Assembly: GCA_013122435.1 (NCBI GenBank)
Contig: WYDT01000024.1
Coordinates: 1-64,000 of the forward strand
DNA from: Chloroflexi bacterium AL-N1
GTDB taxonomy: Bacteria > Chloroflexota > Chloroflexia > Chloroflexales > Roseiflexaceae
Reading direction: 5' to 3'
DNA length: 64,000 nucleotides
The position numbers were made by a program, and so were the translations under genes. The notes under the pieces were generated by a model. The model saw nothing but the letters and a program-made list of their open reading frames with translations. It was not told where the DNA came from and did not search any database. This document shows, piece after piece, positions 50,427-59,069 of the stretch. Positions within the stretch are counted from its first letter, which is position 1; each line of letters opens with the position of its first letter.

Positions 50427-51172
50427 GATACTTGTGCAGCCGCCATTTTATCAACCAGCCAGGTGAGTTTTCCGTTCGTCGGCTGAATACCCTGTGCTGG
50501 TCGTTGTGAGACATCTAACGTTCCCTGAAGCACCTGTTTGAGCATGTCGGCCTTGTCTGCTCCTGCGACCAGAAACCTGATGTTGTGTGCTGTGTTGAGT
50601 GCTTTGAAGGTGAGTGATATACGTGTGGGTGGTGGTTTAGGCGCATCGTGCACTGCCACAGCCAATGCTTCGCTGGGTTCCGTAACATCTGATTGTCCCG
50701 GAAACAGTGATGCAGTGTGTCCATCTGGCCCCATCCCAAGATAGACCAGATCGAATGTCGGTACTGCACCATCAAAAAACGCAGTGATGGTTGCTGCATA
50801 CGCTTGTGCCGCTGCCTCTGGTGTGCCGCCGATAGTCGGGATGGGATAGATATTCGCTGCGGTTATGGGAACGTGGGCTAACAACACTTCCTGGACCATG
50901 TAAAAACAGTTATCAGGATCGTCAGGTGGTACATAACGCTCATCACCCCAGAAGACATGGATGTTTGACCAATCGACTTGGTCACGGTAGGGTGACTGGG
51001 CGAGTAATTGGTACATTTTGCGAGGAGTAGAGCCCCCTGAGAGCGCCACACTAAATTTTCCATGGTTTTGTATGGCTTTTTGGGCCAGCGCTACAAACTG
51101 TTGTGCACCATGTTCAGCAAGTGCAACTGAGTCTTCAAAGACGATCAACTCTCCGCGTTGATTACTATTCAT
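50423..51172 (-). CDS. pgl: 6-phosphogluconolactonase
   Basis: A 249-residue enzyme of the oxidative pentose phosphate pathway, hydrolysing 6-phosphogluconolactone to 6-phosphogluconate. The signatures are SVALSGGSTPRKMYQLLA, VHVFWGDERYVPPDDPDNCF and DLVYLGMGPDGHTASLFPG with the catalytic His, plus RISLTFKALN near the C-terminus. The ATG at 51172 gives the normal length; the frame continues upstream ~70 codons without family sequence. Glucose-6-phosphate dehydrogenase is not in the window. Confidence 0.93.
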   Translation of the reverse strand: MNSNQRGELIVFEDSVALAEHGAQQFVALAQKAIQNHGKFSVALSGGSTPRKMYQLLAQSPYRDQVDWSNIHVFWGDERYVPPDDPDNCFYMVQEVLLAHVPITAANIYPIPTIGGTPEAAAQAYAATITAFFDGAVPTFDLVYLGMGPDGHTASLFPGQSDVTEPSEALAVAVHDAPKPPPTRISLTFKALNTAHNIRFLVAGADKADMLKQVLQGTLDVSQRPAQGIQPTNGKLTWLVDKMAAAQVS

Positions 51173-51427
51173 AGGGCATCTACAATCTTTTGATATATTT
51201 CTCAGGCAGTTATAGGTGAATGCACGCTTGAGAATACGGTCAGGTTTATGAGCACACCTGGTGTTTGTCCATTTGCATGCGTATGGTACCACACTCTCTA
51301 GAAATTTGGTATATGCACTCGTACGCCCTATGGCCATCACAGGGAGCAGACCCGGATTTATGGGATTTCGGCTATAATGCAATCAGGCAATCTTCGTTTT
51401 TGAATTTGAATAGGTAGATAGATATCC

Positions 51428-52069
51428 ATGAGATTACTGATAATTCGTCACGGTGAAAGCGAATGGAATCGTCAAGGATTGTATCAGGGACAATACGATG
51501 CGCCTCTGTCGGAGCTGGGGTTGCGGCAAGCTGATGCACTTGGTCAACGGCTAGCCAACGAACCGATTTTTGCGATGTATACGAGTCCACTCCAACGTGC
51601 GGCAAAAACGGCTGAGGCAGTCGCAAGGTATCATCCTGATGCACCTTTTCACACTGAAACAGCGTTACTTGAAATAAATCATGGCCAGTGGGAAGGTCTG
51701 ACATCAGCACAGGTTGAAGAACGTTTTGGGGCAGGGCTTCAAGAGTGGCGAGTCCATCCAACTCGTGCACAGATGCCTGATGGTGAAAGTTTTAGCAACA
51801 TTCTCAAGCGTGTTCTCGATTTTAGAGATCAGTTATACGAACAATACCCAGAACAGAATATTCTGGTCTCAACACACGATGTCGTGGTTAAAATTCTGGT
51901 TGCTGATGCACTGGGGATGAATATGGATCGTATTAACCGTATCTGGGTAACCAATGCGAGTATTAGCGTCATCGAGTATGGCAACGATCTACCCTATCTG
52001 GTGAGCCTTAGTGAGGCATGTCACTTGGGTCGTCTAGAAACTGTACGTAATAATCAAAAAGCATTATAG
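51428..52069 (+). CDS. Histidine phosphatase family protein (phosphoglycerate-mutase-like)
   Basis: A 213-residue enzyme with the RHG motif LLIIRHGESEWNRQGLYQG at the N-terminus (phospho-His10 region), SPLQRAAKTAEA, the EINHGQWEGLTSAQVEE segment and the second histidine in ILVSTHDVVVKILVADAL. It belongs to the cofactor-dependent mutase/phosphatase superfamily, acting as phosphatase or mutase on small phosphorylated substrates. A TATAAT lies about 52 bp upstream (51371-51376), without a good -35. The Nudix-GNAT gene follows after 9 bp. Confidence 0.9.
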   Translation: MRLLIIRHGESEWNRQGLYQGQYDAPLSELGLRQADALGQRLANEPIFAMYTSPLQRAAKTAEAVARYHPDAPFHTETALLEINHGQWEGLTSAQVEERFGAGLQEWRVHPTRAQMPDGESFSNILKRVLDFRDQLYEQYPEQNILVSTHDVVVKILVADALGMNMDRINRIWVTNASISVIEYGNDLPYLVSLSEACHLGRLETVRNNQKAL

Positions 52070-52078
52070 GATAAGGCA

Positions 52079-53041
52079 ATGGCGTCAGATGTCTACTGCC
52101 CAAATTGTAGTACACAAATGGAACGTCGATTCACCGAAGGGCGCGACCGTGATGTGTGTCCAGCGTGTGGGTATATCTTATACCGCAATCCCGTTCCTGC
52201 TGTAGGAGTAGTCGTAGCACTCGAAGGCAAGGTTGTGCTGATTCGTCGTAGATTTGCACCGTGTATAGGGCATTGGGCATTACCAGCAGGTTATATGGAA
52301 CTGGGTGAGAGTGCCGAGGATGCAGCAGTTCGTGAGTGTCACGAGGAAACCAGTTTATTGATTCAAGTGGATCACCTACTGGGCGTGTACTCGTTTGGTT
52401 TGGGTGATGAGAGCGGTCTGGTTATTATTTATGCTGCGACGGCGGTTGGTGGGCAGCTTATGGCTGGTGATGACGCAACTGAGGCTGATGCTTTTGATCT
52501 TGATTCTTTGCCATCTCCTATGGCTTTCCACACACATATTCAAGCGATTGATAAATGGAAGTACGAACGGCGCTTTTCACAAGGTACGATTGATGTACCA
52601 GATGTGCAGCATCCTGATATTGTTGTTCGTTATGCACGTGACGAAGATATCAACAATGTACGGGTATTATTACGTAATGAGATACCTCAGGACGATGAAC
52701 AGAGTCTGATTTCTGATACATTGCTCCATGACTGGTTGTATGACCCTGATCGTCAGGTGCTTGTCGCAGAGTTTGAAGAAGCTCTGGTTGGCCTGGCAGT
52801 CCTGAGTTTCTATCAAACTCTGCGTGGTTGGTATGCCCTGCTTGAAGAGCTTGTGGTTGAACCGAACTTTCGGCGGCGGGGTATTGGTACGATATTGATC
52901 AACACAGCGCTCTATCTGGCGGAGTCTCGTAGGTGTAAAGCCCTGCATTTTGCTATGGCGCATCAGACAGGAGTTGAGCCGTCATTTCTTGTGGCCCAAG
53001 GGTTTGTAGCGGAGGGAGTGTGGACACGATCTCTCTCTTAA
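52079..53041 (+). CDS. Nudix hydrolase - GNAT acetyltransferase fusion
   Basis: A 320-residue two-enzyme fusion. An N-terminal zinc ribbon (CPNC at ~7-10 and CPAC at ~27-30) precedes the Nudix domain with a complete Nudix box GYMELGESAEDAAVRECHEETSLL near 71-94. A linker leads to a GNAT domain (~180-320) with VVRYARDEDINNVRVLLR and the acetyl-CoA loop VEPNFRRRGIGTILI. The zinc ribbon with Nudix recalls NADH pyrophosphatase-like enzymes, though the hallmark NudC motif is not evident. The pairing suggests hydrolysis and acetylation of related nucleotide or metabolite substrates. Likely co-transcribed with the phosphatase 9 bp upstream. Confidence 0.85.
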   Translation: MASDVYCPNCSTQMERRFTEGRDRDVCPACGYILYRNPVPAVGVVVALEGKVVLIRRRFAPCIGHWALPAGYMELGESAEDAAVRECHEETSLLIQVDHLLGVYSFGLGDESGLVIIYAATAVGGQLMAGDDATEADAFDLDSLPSPMAFHTHIQAIDKWKYERRFSQGTIDVPDVQHPDIVVRYARDEDINNVRVLLRNEIPQDDEQSLISDTLLHDWLYDPDRQVLVAEFEEALVGLAVLSFYQTLRGWYALLEELVVEPNFRRRGIGTILINTALYLAESRRCKALHFAMAHQTGVEPSFLVAQGFVAEGVWTRSLS

Positions 53042-53215
53042 ATTCCTCGATGAAGAAGCCTCCTCATGAGTGGAATGTCTGCCATATCTGTTGAATCTGG
53101 CTTTCTATGACCTCGTGTAATGATGATAGCATCGTATCGTGCACAATTTCATGTTCATTTCTGAGATAACTGGCTTGAAATCTGTGCAAAAGTGTTGCAA
53201 AATATTGGCAAGCGC

Positions 53216-53244
53216 TTGACCTTGCGTGAAACTTGTGATATATT
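53216..53244 (+). promoter_or_regulatory. Promoter of the polyprenyl synthase gene
   Basis: TTGACC (53216-53221), 17-bp spacer, TATATT (53239-53244). Confidence 0.7.
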
Positions 53245-53297
53245 TAACATAGTCGAAGTATAGCAATATGTCCTCACATCTAGAAAGGTTGCGTGCA

Positions 53298-54335
53298 ATG
53301 GCCCTGACAGCAGTAAGGCGCGGCTTCTCTACCAAAGAAGGGCCAGTTTTTGCGTCCGCACCTGTAGATCTCAACCATATCTTTCGGCAAACCAATCTAC
53401 ATGACGATCTTGCATATGTGGAACATCGCTTAATGCAGCGTGTTGAATCTCGCTCACCAGTGCTTTCTTCTGCAGGGGCCTATATAACTGCGGCAGGAGG
53501 TAAGCGGTTGCGCGCAGCTCTGGTGCTGTTAGCGGCTCGTTTAGGGAATTACAATCTGCACCACGCGAGTCACCCGGCTGCTGCGATTGAGCTACTGCAT
53601 AGTGCTTCACTCATTCACGATGATCTGGTGGATCATACCCAGCGACGGCGTGGACGTGTTACTGTTCATGCACGTTGGAATAACACGGTTGCACTTGTGC
53701 TGGGTGATTATCTCTTTGCGGCAGCAACTGATGAGCTAGCTAATGAGCCTGACCCACGCTTGATTGAGTGGTACGCTGCTGCGGCTCAGACGGTCGTAGA
53801 GGGTGAACTGAGCCCGGTGACGCAACTTGAACCATTAGATATTGCACTTGCACAGTATCGGTACAAGATTGGGTGCAAAACGGCGGCCCTGTTCAAAGTT
53901 GCCTGTCAGGCTGGGATGGCCGTGGCAGGAGGTACGCCTGAAGAGATTGAAAGGTTGGCCGAATTCGGCTACCATCTTGGTATGGCTTTCCAAATTGTTG
54001 ATGATGTCCTTGATTTCACAGGTGATGAAGACACTCTTGGGAAACCTGCTGGCAATGATTTGCGTGAAGGTACGTTAACCTTACCGCTCATTTATGCTGT
54101 CATGCAGGATGACCATGCACTTCTTCGACAGGTCGCACACACGGCTTCGCTAGATCCTTCACAGGTTCCAGAGTTGGTTTCAGCAGTTATTGATGCTGGT
54201 GGGGCTGAACGTGCCCTTGAAGAAGCACGTATAACTATCGAGCATGCACTGGCGTGTCTGGACCGTTTTCCTTCATCTACTACAAAGCAGGCGCTCAGCG
54301 ATATAGGTGCATTTGTTTTGGCACGTCAAGCATAG
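53298..54335 (+). CDS. Polyprenyl diphosphate synthase
   Basis: A ~345-residue trans-isoprenyl diphosphate synthase that extends allylic diphosphates to long chains for quinones or carotenoids. The first aspartate-rich motif is LIHDDLVDHTQRRRGR (DDxxD), the second FQIVDDVLDFTGDEDTLG, with GGKRLRAALVLLA and KTAALFKVACQAG as other family features. The length and first motif fit octaprenyl/solanesyl-type enzymes (ispB/hepT); chain length is not predictable. The ATG at 53298 has AAAGG 9 nt upstream; the ATG at 53268 lacks a ribosome site but cannot be excluded. Confidence 0.92.
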   Translation: MALTAVRRGFSTKEGPVFASAPVDLNHIFRQTNLHDDLAYVEHRLMQRVESRSPVLSSAGAYITAAGGKRLRAALVLLAARLGNYNLHHASHPAAAIELLHSASLIHDDLVDHTQRRRGRVTVHARWNNTVALVLGDYLFAAATDELANEPDPRLIEWYAAAAQTVVEGELSPVTQLEPLDIALAQYRYKIGCKTAALFKVACQAGMAVAGGTPEEIERLAEFGYHLGMAFQIVDDVLDFTGDEDTLGKPAGNDLREGTLTLPLIYAVMQDDHALLRQVAHTASLDPSQVPELVSAVIDAGGAERALEEARITIEHALACLDRFPSSTTKQALSDIGAFVLARQA

Positions 54336-54586
54336 TATTGTATGGTTTATTCCTCGTAACCCGTATGTACTATGCTTTCGTTTTGCCTTCCCCAGAAGCG
54401 ATTTGTCTGTTTGATAATCAATATCCTTTGATGTAGTAATCTATTCTTTGTCACATTGATTCGCAGGTGTCTAAGCATCCATTCGGCGTGTTTTTGTCGT
54501 ATGTATTGGTACTAACTAAGAGCATTTTGGTTTGAGAAAACGCCCTTATCGAACATTTCGAGCAAGCCTGCTACGGAGACATTATT

Positions 54587-55618
54587 ATGGCTTTAATGCG
54601 TCGAAAAACATACAAAAACGTGCGCGATAAGATAGCATATATCGAAGATGTCGATTCTGAGGATAGTGCCGATAGCGCGCTTACAGAGGTGCCAGTCGGT
54701 CGGCGTGAATCGGTTGAAGATTCTGTACAGATGTACTTGCGCGAAATCGGCGAGGTTTCATTGTTGACCGCTGCTGATGAGGTTGCGCTAGCACAAGATA
54801 TTGCAAGTGGTGTTGCTGCCCAAAAACGTCTGGAAGAGCAAATGCATCATATAGCGAGCGAACGGTTTGCGCTCCAGCGAGATCTTGTGCGTAGAGATGA
54901 AGCCCGGCGTAAGCTCATTCAAGCCAATTTACGTCTTGTGGTAAGCATCGCGAAAAAATATATTGGGAGTCCATTATCGTTCATGGATCTGGTCCAGGAA
55001 GGTAATATTGGTCTTATGCGCGCTGTCGAAAAATTTGACTATCGCCGAGGACATCGTTTTTCGACATATGCCACATGGTGGATTCGTCAGGCCATTACAC
55101 GTGCGATTGCCGAACAGAGCCGCTTGATCCGCCTACCGGTTCATCTCAGCGAGTCGATTGGACAACTGCGACGTGCAACCCGTCAACTAGAACAATCGCT
55201 TGGGCGTGAGCCATCTGTTGAGGAGCTTGCCGAGAAACTAGAAGTGACTGTGCGTAAGGTGCGGCGTCTCATGGAAGCATCAACACAGCCGATCTCTCTG
55301 GAGCAACCACTGGGCAATGATGGAGAAGGCTACATCGGTGAGTTGCTGGCAGATGATGAGACTGATGCACCTGTTGAAATTGCAGCACAGCGCTTGCTGC
55401 AACAGGAACTCCAACATGCCCTGATGGGTCTCTCAGAACGGGAACGTAAGATTCTCCAGTTACGTTATGGCTTAGTAGATGGCCGCCGCCATACACTCGA
55501 AGAAGTTGGCTCAACCTTTGGCATTACCCGTGAGCGTACACGCCAAATTGAGGCTGAGGCCCTGCGCCACTTGCGTTCCCCCCATCTTGGTGGTCGCCTT
55601 CAAGGATACCTTGATTAG
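54587..55618 (+). CDS. Primary-type sigma-70 factor
   Basis: A 343-residue sigma factor. Region 1.2 is DSVQMYLREIGEVSLLTAADE, region 2 holds ANLRLVVSIAKKYIGS, FMDLVQEGNIGLMRAVEKFD and FSTYATWWIRQAITRAI (identical in type to RpoD 2.4). Region 3 is LGREPSVEELAEKL and region 4 has LQLRYGLVDGRRHTLEEVGS with RERTRQIEAEALRHLRSP. Region 1.1 is short and acidic. It could be the housekeeping sigma or a close group 2 paralogue. GGAG precedes the ATG by 5 nt. Followed by a strong terminator. Confidence 0.93.
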   Translation: MALMRRKTYKNVRDKIAYIEDVDSEDSADSALTEVPVGRRESVEDSVQMYLREIGEVSLLTAADEVALAQDIASGVAAQKRLEEQMHHIASERFALQRDLVRRDEARRKLIQANLRLVVSIAKKYIGSPLSFMDLVQEGNIGLMRAVEKFDYRRGHRFSTYATWWIRQAITRAIAEQSRLIRLPVHLSESIGQLRRATRQLEQSLGREPSVEELAEKLEVTVRKVRRLMEASTQPISLEQPLGNDGEGYIGELLADDETDAPVEIAAQRLLQQELQHALMGLSERERKILQLRYGLVDGRRHTLEEVGSTFGITRERTRQIEAEALRHLRSPHLGGRLQGYLD

Positions 55619-55656
55619 CTGACTTTATAGAACGCCGTGGTATCTTCGCTGCTCAG

Positions 55657-55690
55657 GCGACCGTAGCAGGCTATGGTCGCTTTACTCTAT
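55657..55690 (+). terminator. Rho-independent terminator of the sigma-factor gene
   Basis: GCGACCGTAG (55657-55666) pairs with CTATGGTCGC (55671-55680; one G-T pair), 4-nt loop, followed by TTTACTCTATT. Confidence 0.75.
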
Positions 55691-55704
55691 TCTAACATAA
55701 CACG

Positions 55705-55734
55705 TTGACAGGTTGACAATATACCCCGTATAAT
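55705..55734 (+). promoter_or_regulatory. Consensus sigma-70 promoter of the membrane protein/GT4 pair
   Basis: TTGACA (55705-55710), 18-bp spacer, TATAAT (55729-55734). A second TTGACA at 55713-55718 overlaps the spacer. Confidence 0.82.
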
Positions 55735-55787
55735 GCGGCGTCGTTCTGGATCTGGTAATACCATGCCCTTATGGGAGGCGCAAGCAC

Positions 55788-57836
55788 ATGCAGCTTGGTC
55801 AATCAGCTACGGATGTATCGTTACCTGCTAAACTACCTTGGTGGCTAACAGCAGTTATCGTCGTTGCTCTTCTGGGAGCAGGACTCTTCGTTGCTGGCGA
55901 TGTCGTGCTGTGGTCAGTATCAGTCGTACCTCAATCGTTGTTATTGTGGCTAATCATACCAGCAATGTTGTTACTTCCCGGTCTGGCGTTGTTACGGTTA
56001 GGGTGGTTTGACTCCCTCGCATTTTCAGAACGATGGCCTCTGGCAGTAGGTATAAGTTGTGTCGTGCCTCCGCTGCTGCTGCTGTTTAGCGAAATTTTGG
56101 GCATACGCTGGAATAGCTGGCTCTGTTGGGGGTATTTGGCTATCGCGCTCTTGATGGTGCTGTGGCCGTTTCACCAGCCTACTACGTGGCGCTCCCGTGT
56201 TGCTGCGTTGCAGCCTACCACCACTGATATGGTGCTCCTCCTCATGTGTGGTGTTGCACTGATGGTGCAAAGTTACAACGTACGTGATCTCGTTGTGGGC
56301 TCTTTTGGTGACTCGTACCACCACACGATGATTGCACAACTGTTGGTTGATAATGGTGGATTATTTTCGTCCTGGCAACCATATGCACCGCTAACCACAT
56401 TTACGTATCACTACGGATATCACAGCAATGTTGCCTGGCTGCATTGGCTCACTAATGTGCCAGTCACGCAAAGTATCATTATCATTGGACAGGTACAAAC
56501 TGCCCTGACCATCCCGCTGATATATCTTTTGACACGTCGTTTGGTTGGGAATGAACGTGCTGCACTATGGGCCGCTTTGCTGGCGGGCTTTATCAGTCTG
56601 ATGCCATCCTATTACGTGAATTGGGGGCGCTATACCCAACTGGCTGGCCATACGGTCCTGATCGCTACGGCAGTCACATGGATGGCGCTTCTGCATACCG
56701 CACTTGAGCGGCCGCTACGGCGTACAGTGCTTATAGGACTGTCGGTGTTAGCAGGAATTATGACGAGTGGTATGGCATTAACCCATTACCGTGTAACCGT
56801 TTTTGTAGTCTGTTTTGTTGGCACATATGGCTTGTATCTCCTGTTAGCAAAAGTACGATCATGGTCGGCATTGTGGCCGATGATCGGTGTAAGTGTCGTT
56901 GTTAATGTCATAACGATAGTAACGCTTCTTCCCTGGCTCATTCGGTGGCGAGAGGGATCGATGTTACGGGTTGGTGCTGCGCTGGCGTCAACCAACGTTG
57001 GTACTGGTGAATTTAATAATCTCCCATCGCTAGACAACCTGTTGTCATTGTTCGCCAGCCCTTTCCTCTTTGTGTGTGCCTTTCTGGGTGTTGGTGTGCT
57101 GATCTGGCAACGCTGCGGTCGGGGACTTGTGCTGGTTGGTTGGGCCGCTTTGGTTTGGGTGGTGGCGAACCCCTATCTGATCGGGCTGAACGGTGCTGGC
57201 ATCATCTCAAATTTTGCTGTTATCCTTGCCATCTATTTAGTGCTAGCTCCGCTTGGCGGTGTCGCGATAGCTGCCATATCAAGCAGTATGTTAAGCACAG
57301 TACATGCTGCTCACTTGAACAGATCGGTGCAAATGATCGCGGGAACGGTGCTTTTGCTATGGGGGGTGAGTGAACAACAGCAGGTTGTCGACCCGCAGTT
57401 TCAGTTGTTTACTCAGGCTGATGCGGCAGCTATGAAATGGATTGTCGAGGAAACGCCCCCTGATGCAACATTTTTTGTCAACAGTTTTGGCGCTTACGGG
57501 AATTCCATTCAGGCTGGCTCAGATGGTGGTTGGTGGTTGTGGTTTATGACGGATCGCAAAAGCAATCTCCCTCCCATCCTTCATGGCATGGAAGCTGCCG
57601 AACAGCCAGGATACCAGTCTATGGTGCATGAACATAACGAAGCTATCAATCAGCATTCTATTGACTCACCAGAAGCTGTGTCAGCACTCCACACAGGTGG
57701 TTACACGTACCTCTATGATGGTCCAGCAGACACCTCTCCAAATGGCGAAACCATTAATCCAGAGATGCTTGCTCAATCTGATCTGTATGATTCTGTGTAT
57801 GACCAAGATGGTGTGACAATCTGGAGGATAAGGTAG
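55788..57836 (+). CDS. Multi-pass membrane protein, possible GT-C glycosyltransferase
   Basis: A 682-residue integral membrane protein with about twelve hydrophobic segments across residues ~15-520 and a soluble C-terminal part (~540-682, MKWIVEETPPDATFFVNSFG). The first large loop (VVGSFGDSYHHTMIAQLLVDNGG) has an acidic residue followed by His-His, as in polytopic GT-C enzymes that use lipid-linked sugars. This is a structural resemblance only. The GT4 glycosyltransferase gene starts one base inside its stop codon, so the two act together, probably in surface glycan or glycolipid synthesis. GGGAGG precedes the ATG. Confidence 0.75.
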   Translation: MQLGQSATDVSLPAKLPWWLTAVIVVALLGAGLFVAGDVVLWSVSVVPQSLLLWLIIPAMLLLPGLALLRLGWFDSLAFSERWPLAVGISCVVPPLLLLFSEILGIRWNSWLCWGYLAIALLMVLWPFHQPTTWRSRVAALQPTTTDMVLLLMCGVALMVQSYNVRDLVVGSFGDSYHHTMIAQLLVDNGGLFSSWQPYAPLTTFTYHYGYHSNVAWLHWLTNVPVTQSIIIIGQVQTALTIPLIYLLTRRLVGNERAALWAALLAGFISLMPSYYVNWGRYTQLAGHTVLIATAVTWMALLHTALERPLRRTVLIGLSVLAGIMTSGMALTHYRVTVFVVCFVGTYGLYLLLAKVRSWSALWPMIGVSVVVNVITIVTLLPWLIRWREGSMLRVGAALASTNVGTGEFNNLPSLDNLLSLFASPFLFVCAFLGVGVLIWQRCGRGLVLVGWAALVWVVANPYLIGLNGAGIISNFAVILAIYLVLAPLGGVAIAAISSSMLSTVHAAHLNRSVQMIAGTVLLLWGVSEQQQVVDPQFQLFTQADAAAMKWIVEETPPDATFFVNSFGAYGNSIQAGSDGGWWLWFMTDRKSNLPPILHGMEAAEQPGYQSMVHEHNEAINQHSIDSPEAVSALHTGGYTYLYDGPADTSPNGETINPEMLAQSDLYDSVYDQDGVTIWRIR

Positions 57837-59002
57837 TGCGTATCTGTGTCGTTGGTCCAACCTATCCTTACCGTGGTGGTATCTCCCATTACACCACATT
57901 GCTTGTACAGCATCTACGCAAAGCAGGCCACTGGACTCGATTATATTCCTTTACACGACAATACCCGCGCTGGTTGTTTCCTGGGAAGTCGGATCGTGAT
58001 CCGAGCGCATCACCATTGAGAACCGAGTGTGAATATGTGCTTGATCCGGTTAATCCATTCACTTGGTGGAAACTCTGTCGCAAGATCCGCAATGACGCGC
58101 CGGATCTGCTCATCCTCCAGTGGTGGGTGCCCTACTGGACGCCATCATTAACGATTATCTCGCGTTGGATCAAAAGGAACACCGACATTCCGATTCTCTA
58201 CATTTGCCATAATGTGATGCCTCATGACGGTGGTGGTGTTCTGGATCGTCGGTTAGCATTGACTGTTTTGCGCCAGGGGGATGCCTTTATTGTGCATAGT
58301 GACCAAGACCGTGTGCGCTTGCTTGCCTTGCTCCCGAATGAGCTGGTTGTGAGGGCCCAAATTCCTACATATGCTGGTGTAGCAACACAAAGTGTTGGCG
58401 TATCAGCCGAGACCATCCGCCGTCAGTTCAAACTACCAGCCCAGAGACCGATCATTATGTTCTTTGGTTTTGTGCGCCCATACAAGGGTTTAGAATACCT
58501 CATTCAGGCGCTTCCTCACATTCTTGCTAAACTAAATGTACATCTGTTAGTAGTTGGCGAATTTTGGTCATCACCTGAGTTTTATGCACGCTATGCACGT
58601 GAGTTTGAGGTTGAGCATGCCATTACTTTTGTGAACCAATACGTTCCTAATGAAGAGTTGCAACCCTACTTTGATCTGGTTGATGTGGTGGTACTACCGT
58701 ATATCTCAGCGACACAGAGTGCGGTTGTGCAACTGGCGTTTGGCTTTGGCAAACCTGTTATCACCACGCGAGTGGGTGGCTTGCACGAGGTTGTACAGGA
58801 TGGTGTGAATGGGTTATTGGTTCCCCCACAGGACGAACATGCGCTTGCTGATGCGGTGATACGCTTTTATGAGAATGACACAGCCGCAATGCTTCAGGCA
58901 CATGTGCAGCAGAACCACCGTGATATGTTTGCGTGGGAAACCTTGGTCCAGGCTATTGAGCAAACACAACACAAACTCCAGTCTCGGGTGCACACCAAAT
59001 GA
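57836..59002 (+). CDS. GT4-family glycosyltransferase
   Basis: A 388-residue GT-B glycosyltransferase. The N-terminal Gly loop is YRGGISHYTTLLVQHLRKAG; the C-terminal domain has IIMFFGFVRPYKGLEYLIQA, PYISATQSAVVQLAFGFGKP (a donor-binding segment in which the usual E-x7-E second part is present only as a modified sequence) and TRVGGLHEVVQDGVNGLLVP. The GTG start overlaps the stop of the preceding membrane protein (TAGTG), with GGAGG 8 nt upstream. It is likely cytoplasmic-face and works with the upstream protein. Convergent with the thiolase. Confidence 0.88.
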   Translation: MRICVVGPTYPYRGGISHYTTLLVQHLRKAGHWTRLYSFTRQYPRWLFPGKSDRDPSASPLRTECEYVLDPVNPFTWWKLCRKIRNDAPDLLILQWWVPYWTPSLTIISRWIKRNTDIPILYICHNVMPHDGGGVLDRRLALTVLRQGDAFIVHSDQDRVRLLALLPNELVVRAQIPTYAGVATQSVGVSAETIRRQFKLPAQRPIIMFFGFVRPYKGLEYLIQALPHILAKLNVHLLVVGEFWSSPEFYARYAREFEVEHAITFVNQYVPNEELQPYFDLVDVVVLPYISATQSAVVQLAFGFGKPVITTRVGGLHEVVQDGVNGLLVPPQDEHALADAVIRFYENDTAAMLQAHVQQNHRDMFAWETLVQAIEQTQHKLQSRVHTK

Positions 59003-59012
59003 GTCGATCTTC

Positions 59013-59041
59013 GATGAAAGAGGCCACCAGATGGTAGCCTC
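59013..59041 (-). terminator. Terminator of the thiolase gene
   Basis: On the minus strand GAGGCTACC (59041-59033) pairs with GGTGGCCTC (59028-59020) with one mismatch around ATCT, followed by TTTC. Weak T-run. Confidence 0.5.
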
Positions 59042-59069
59042 CCCCGAGTAATCTTTCAGAAACGTGATC

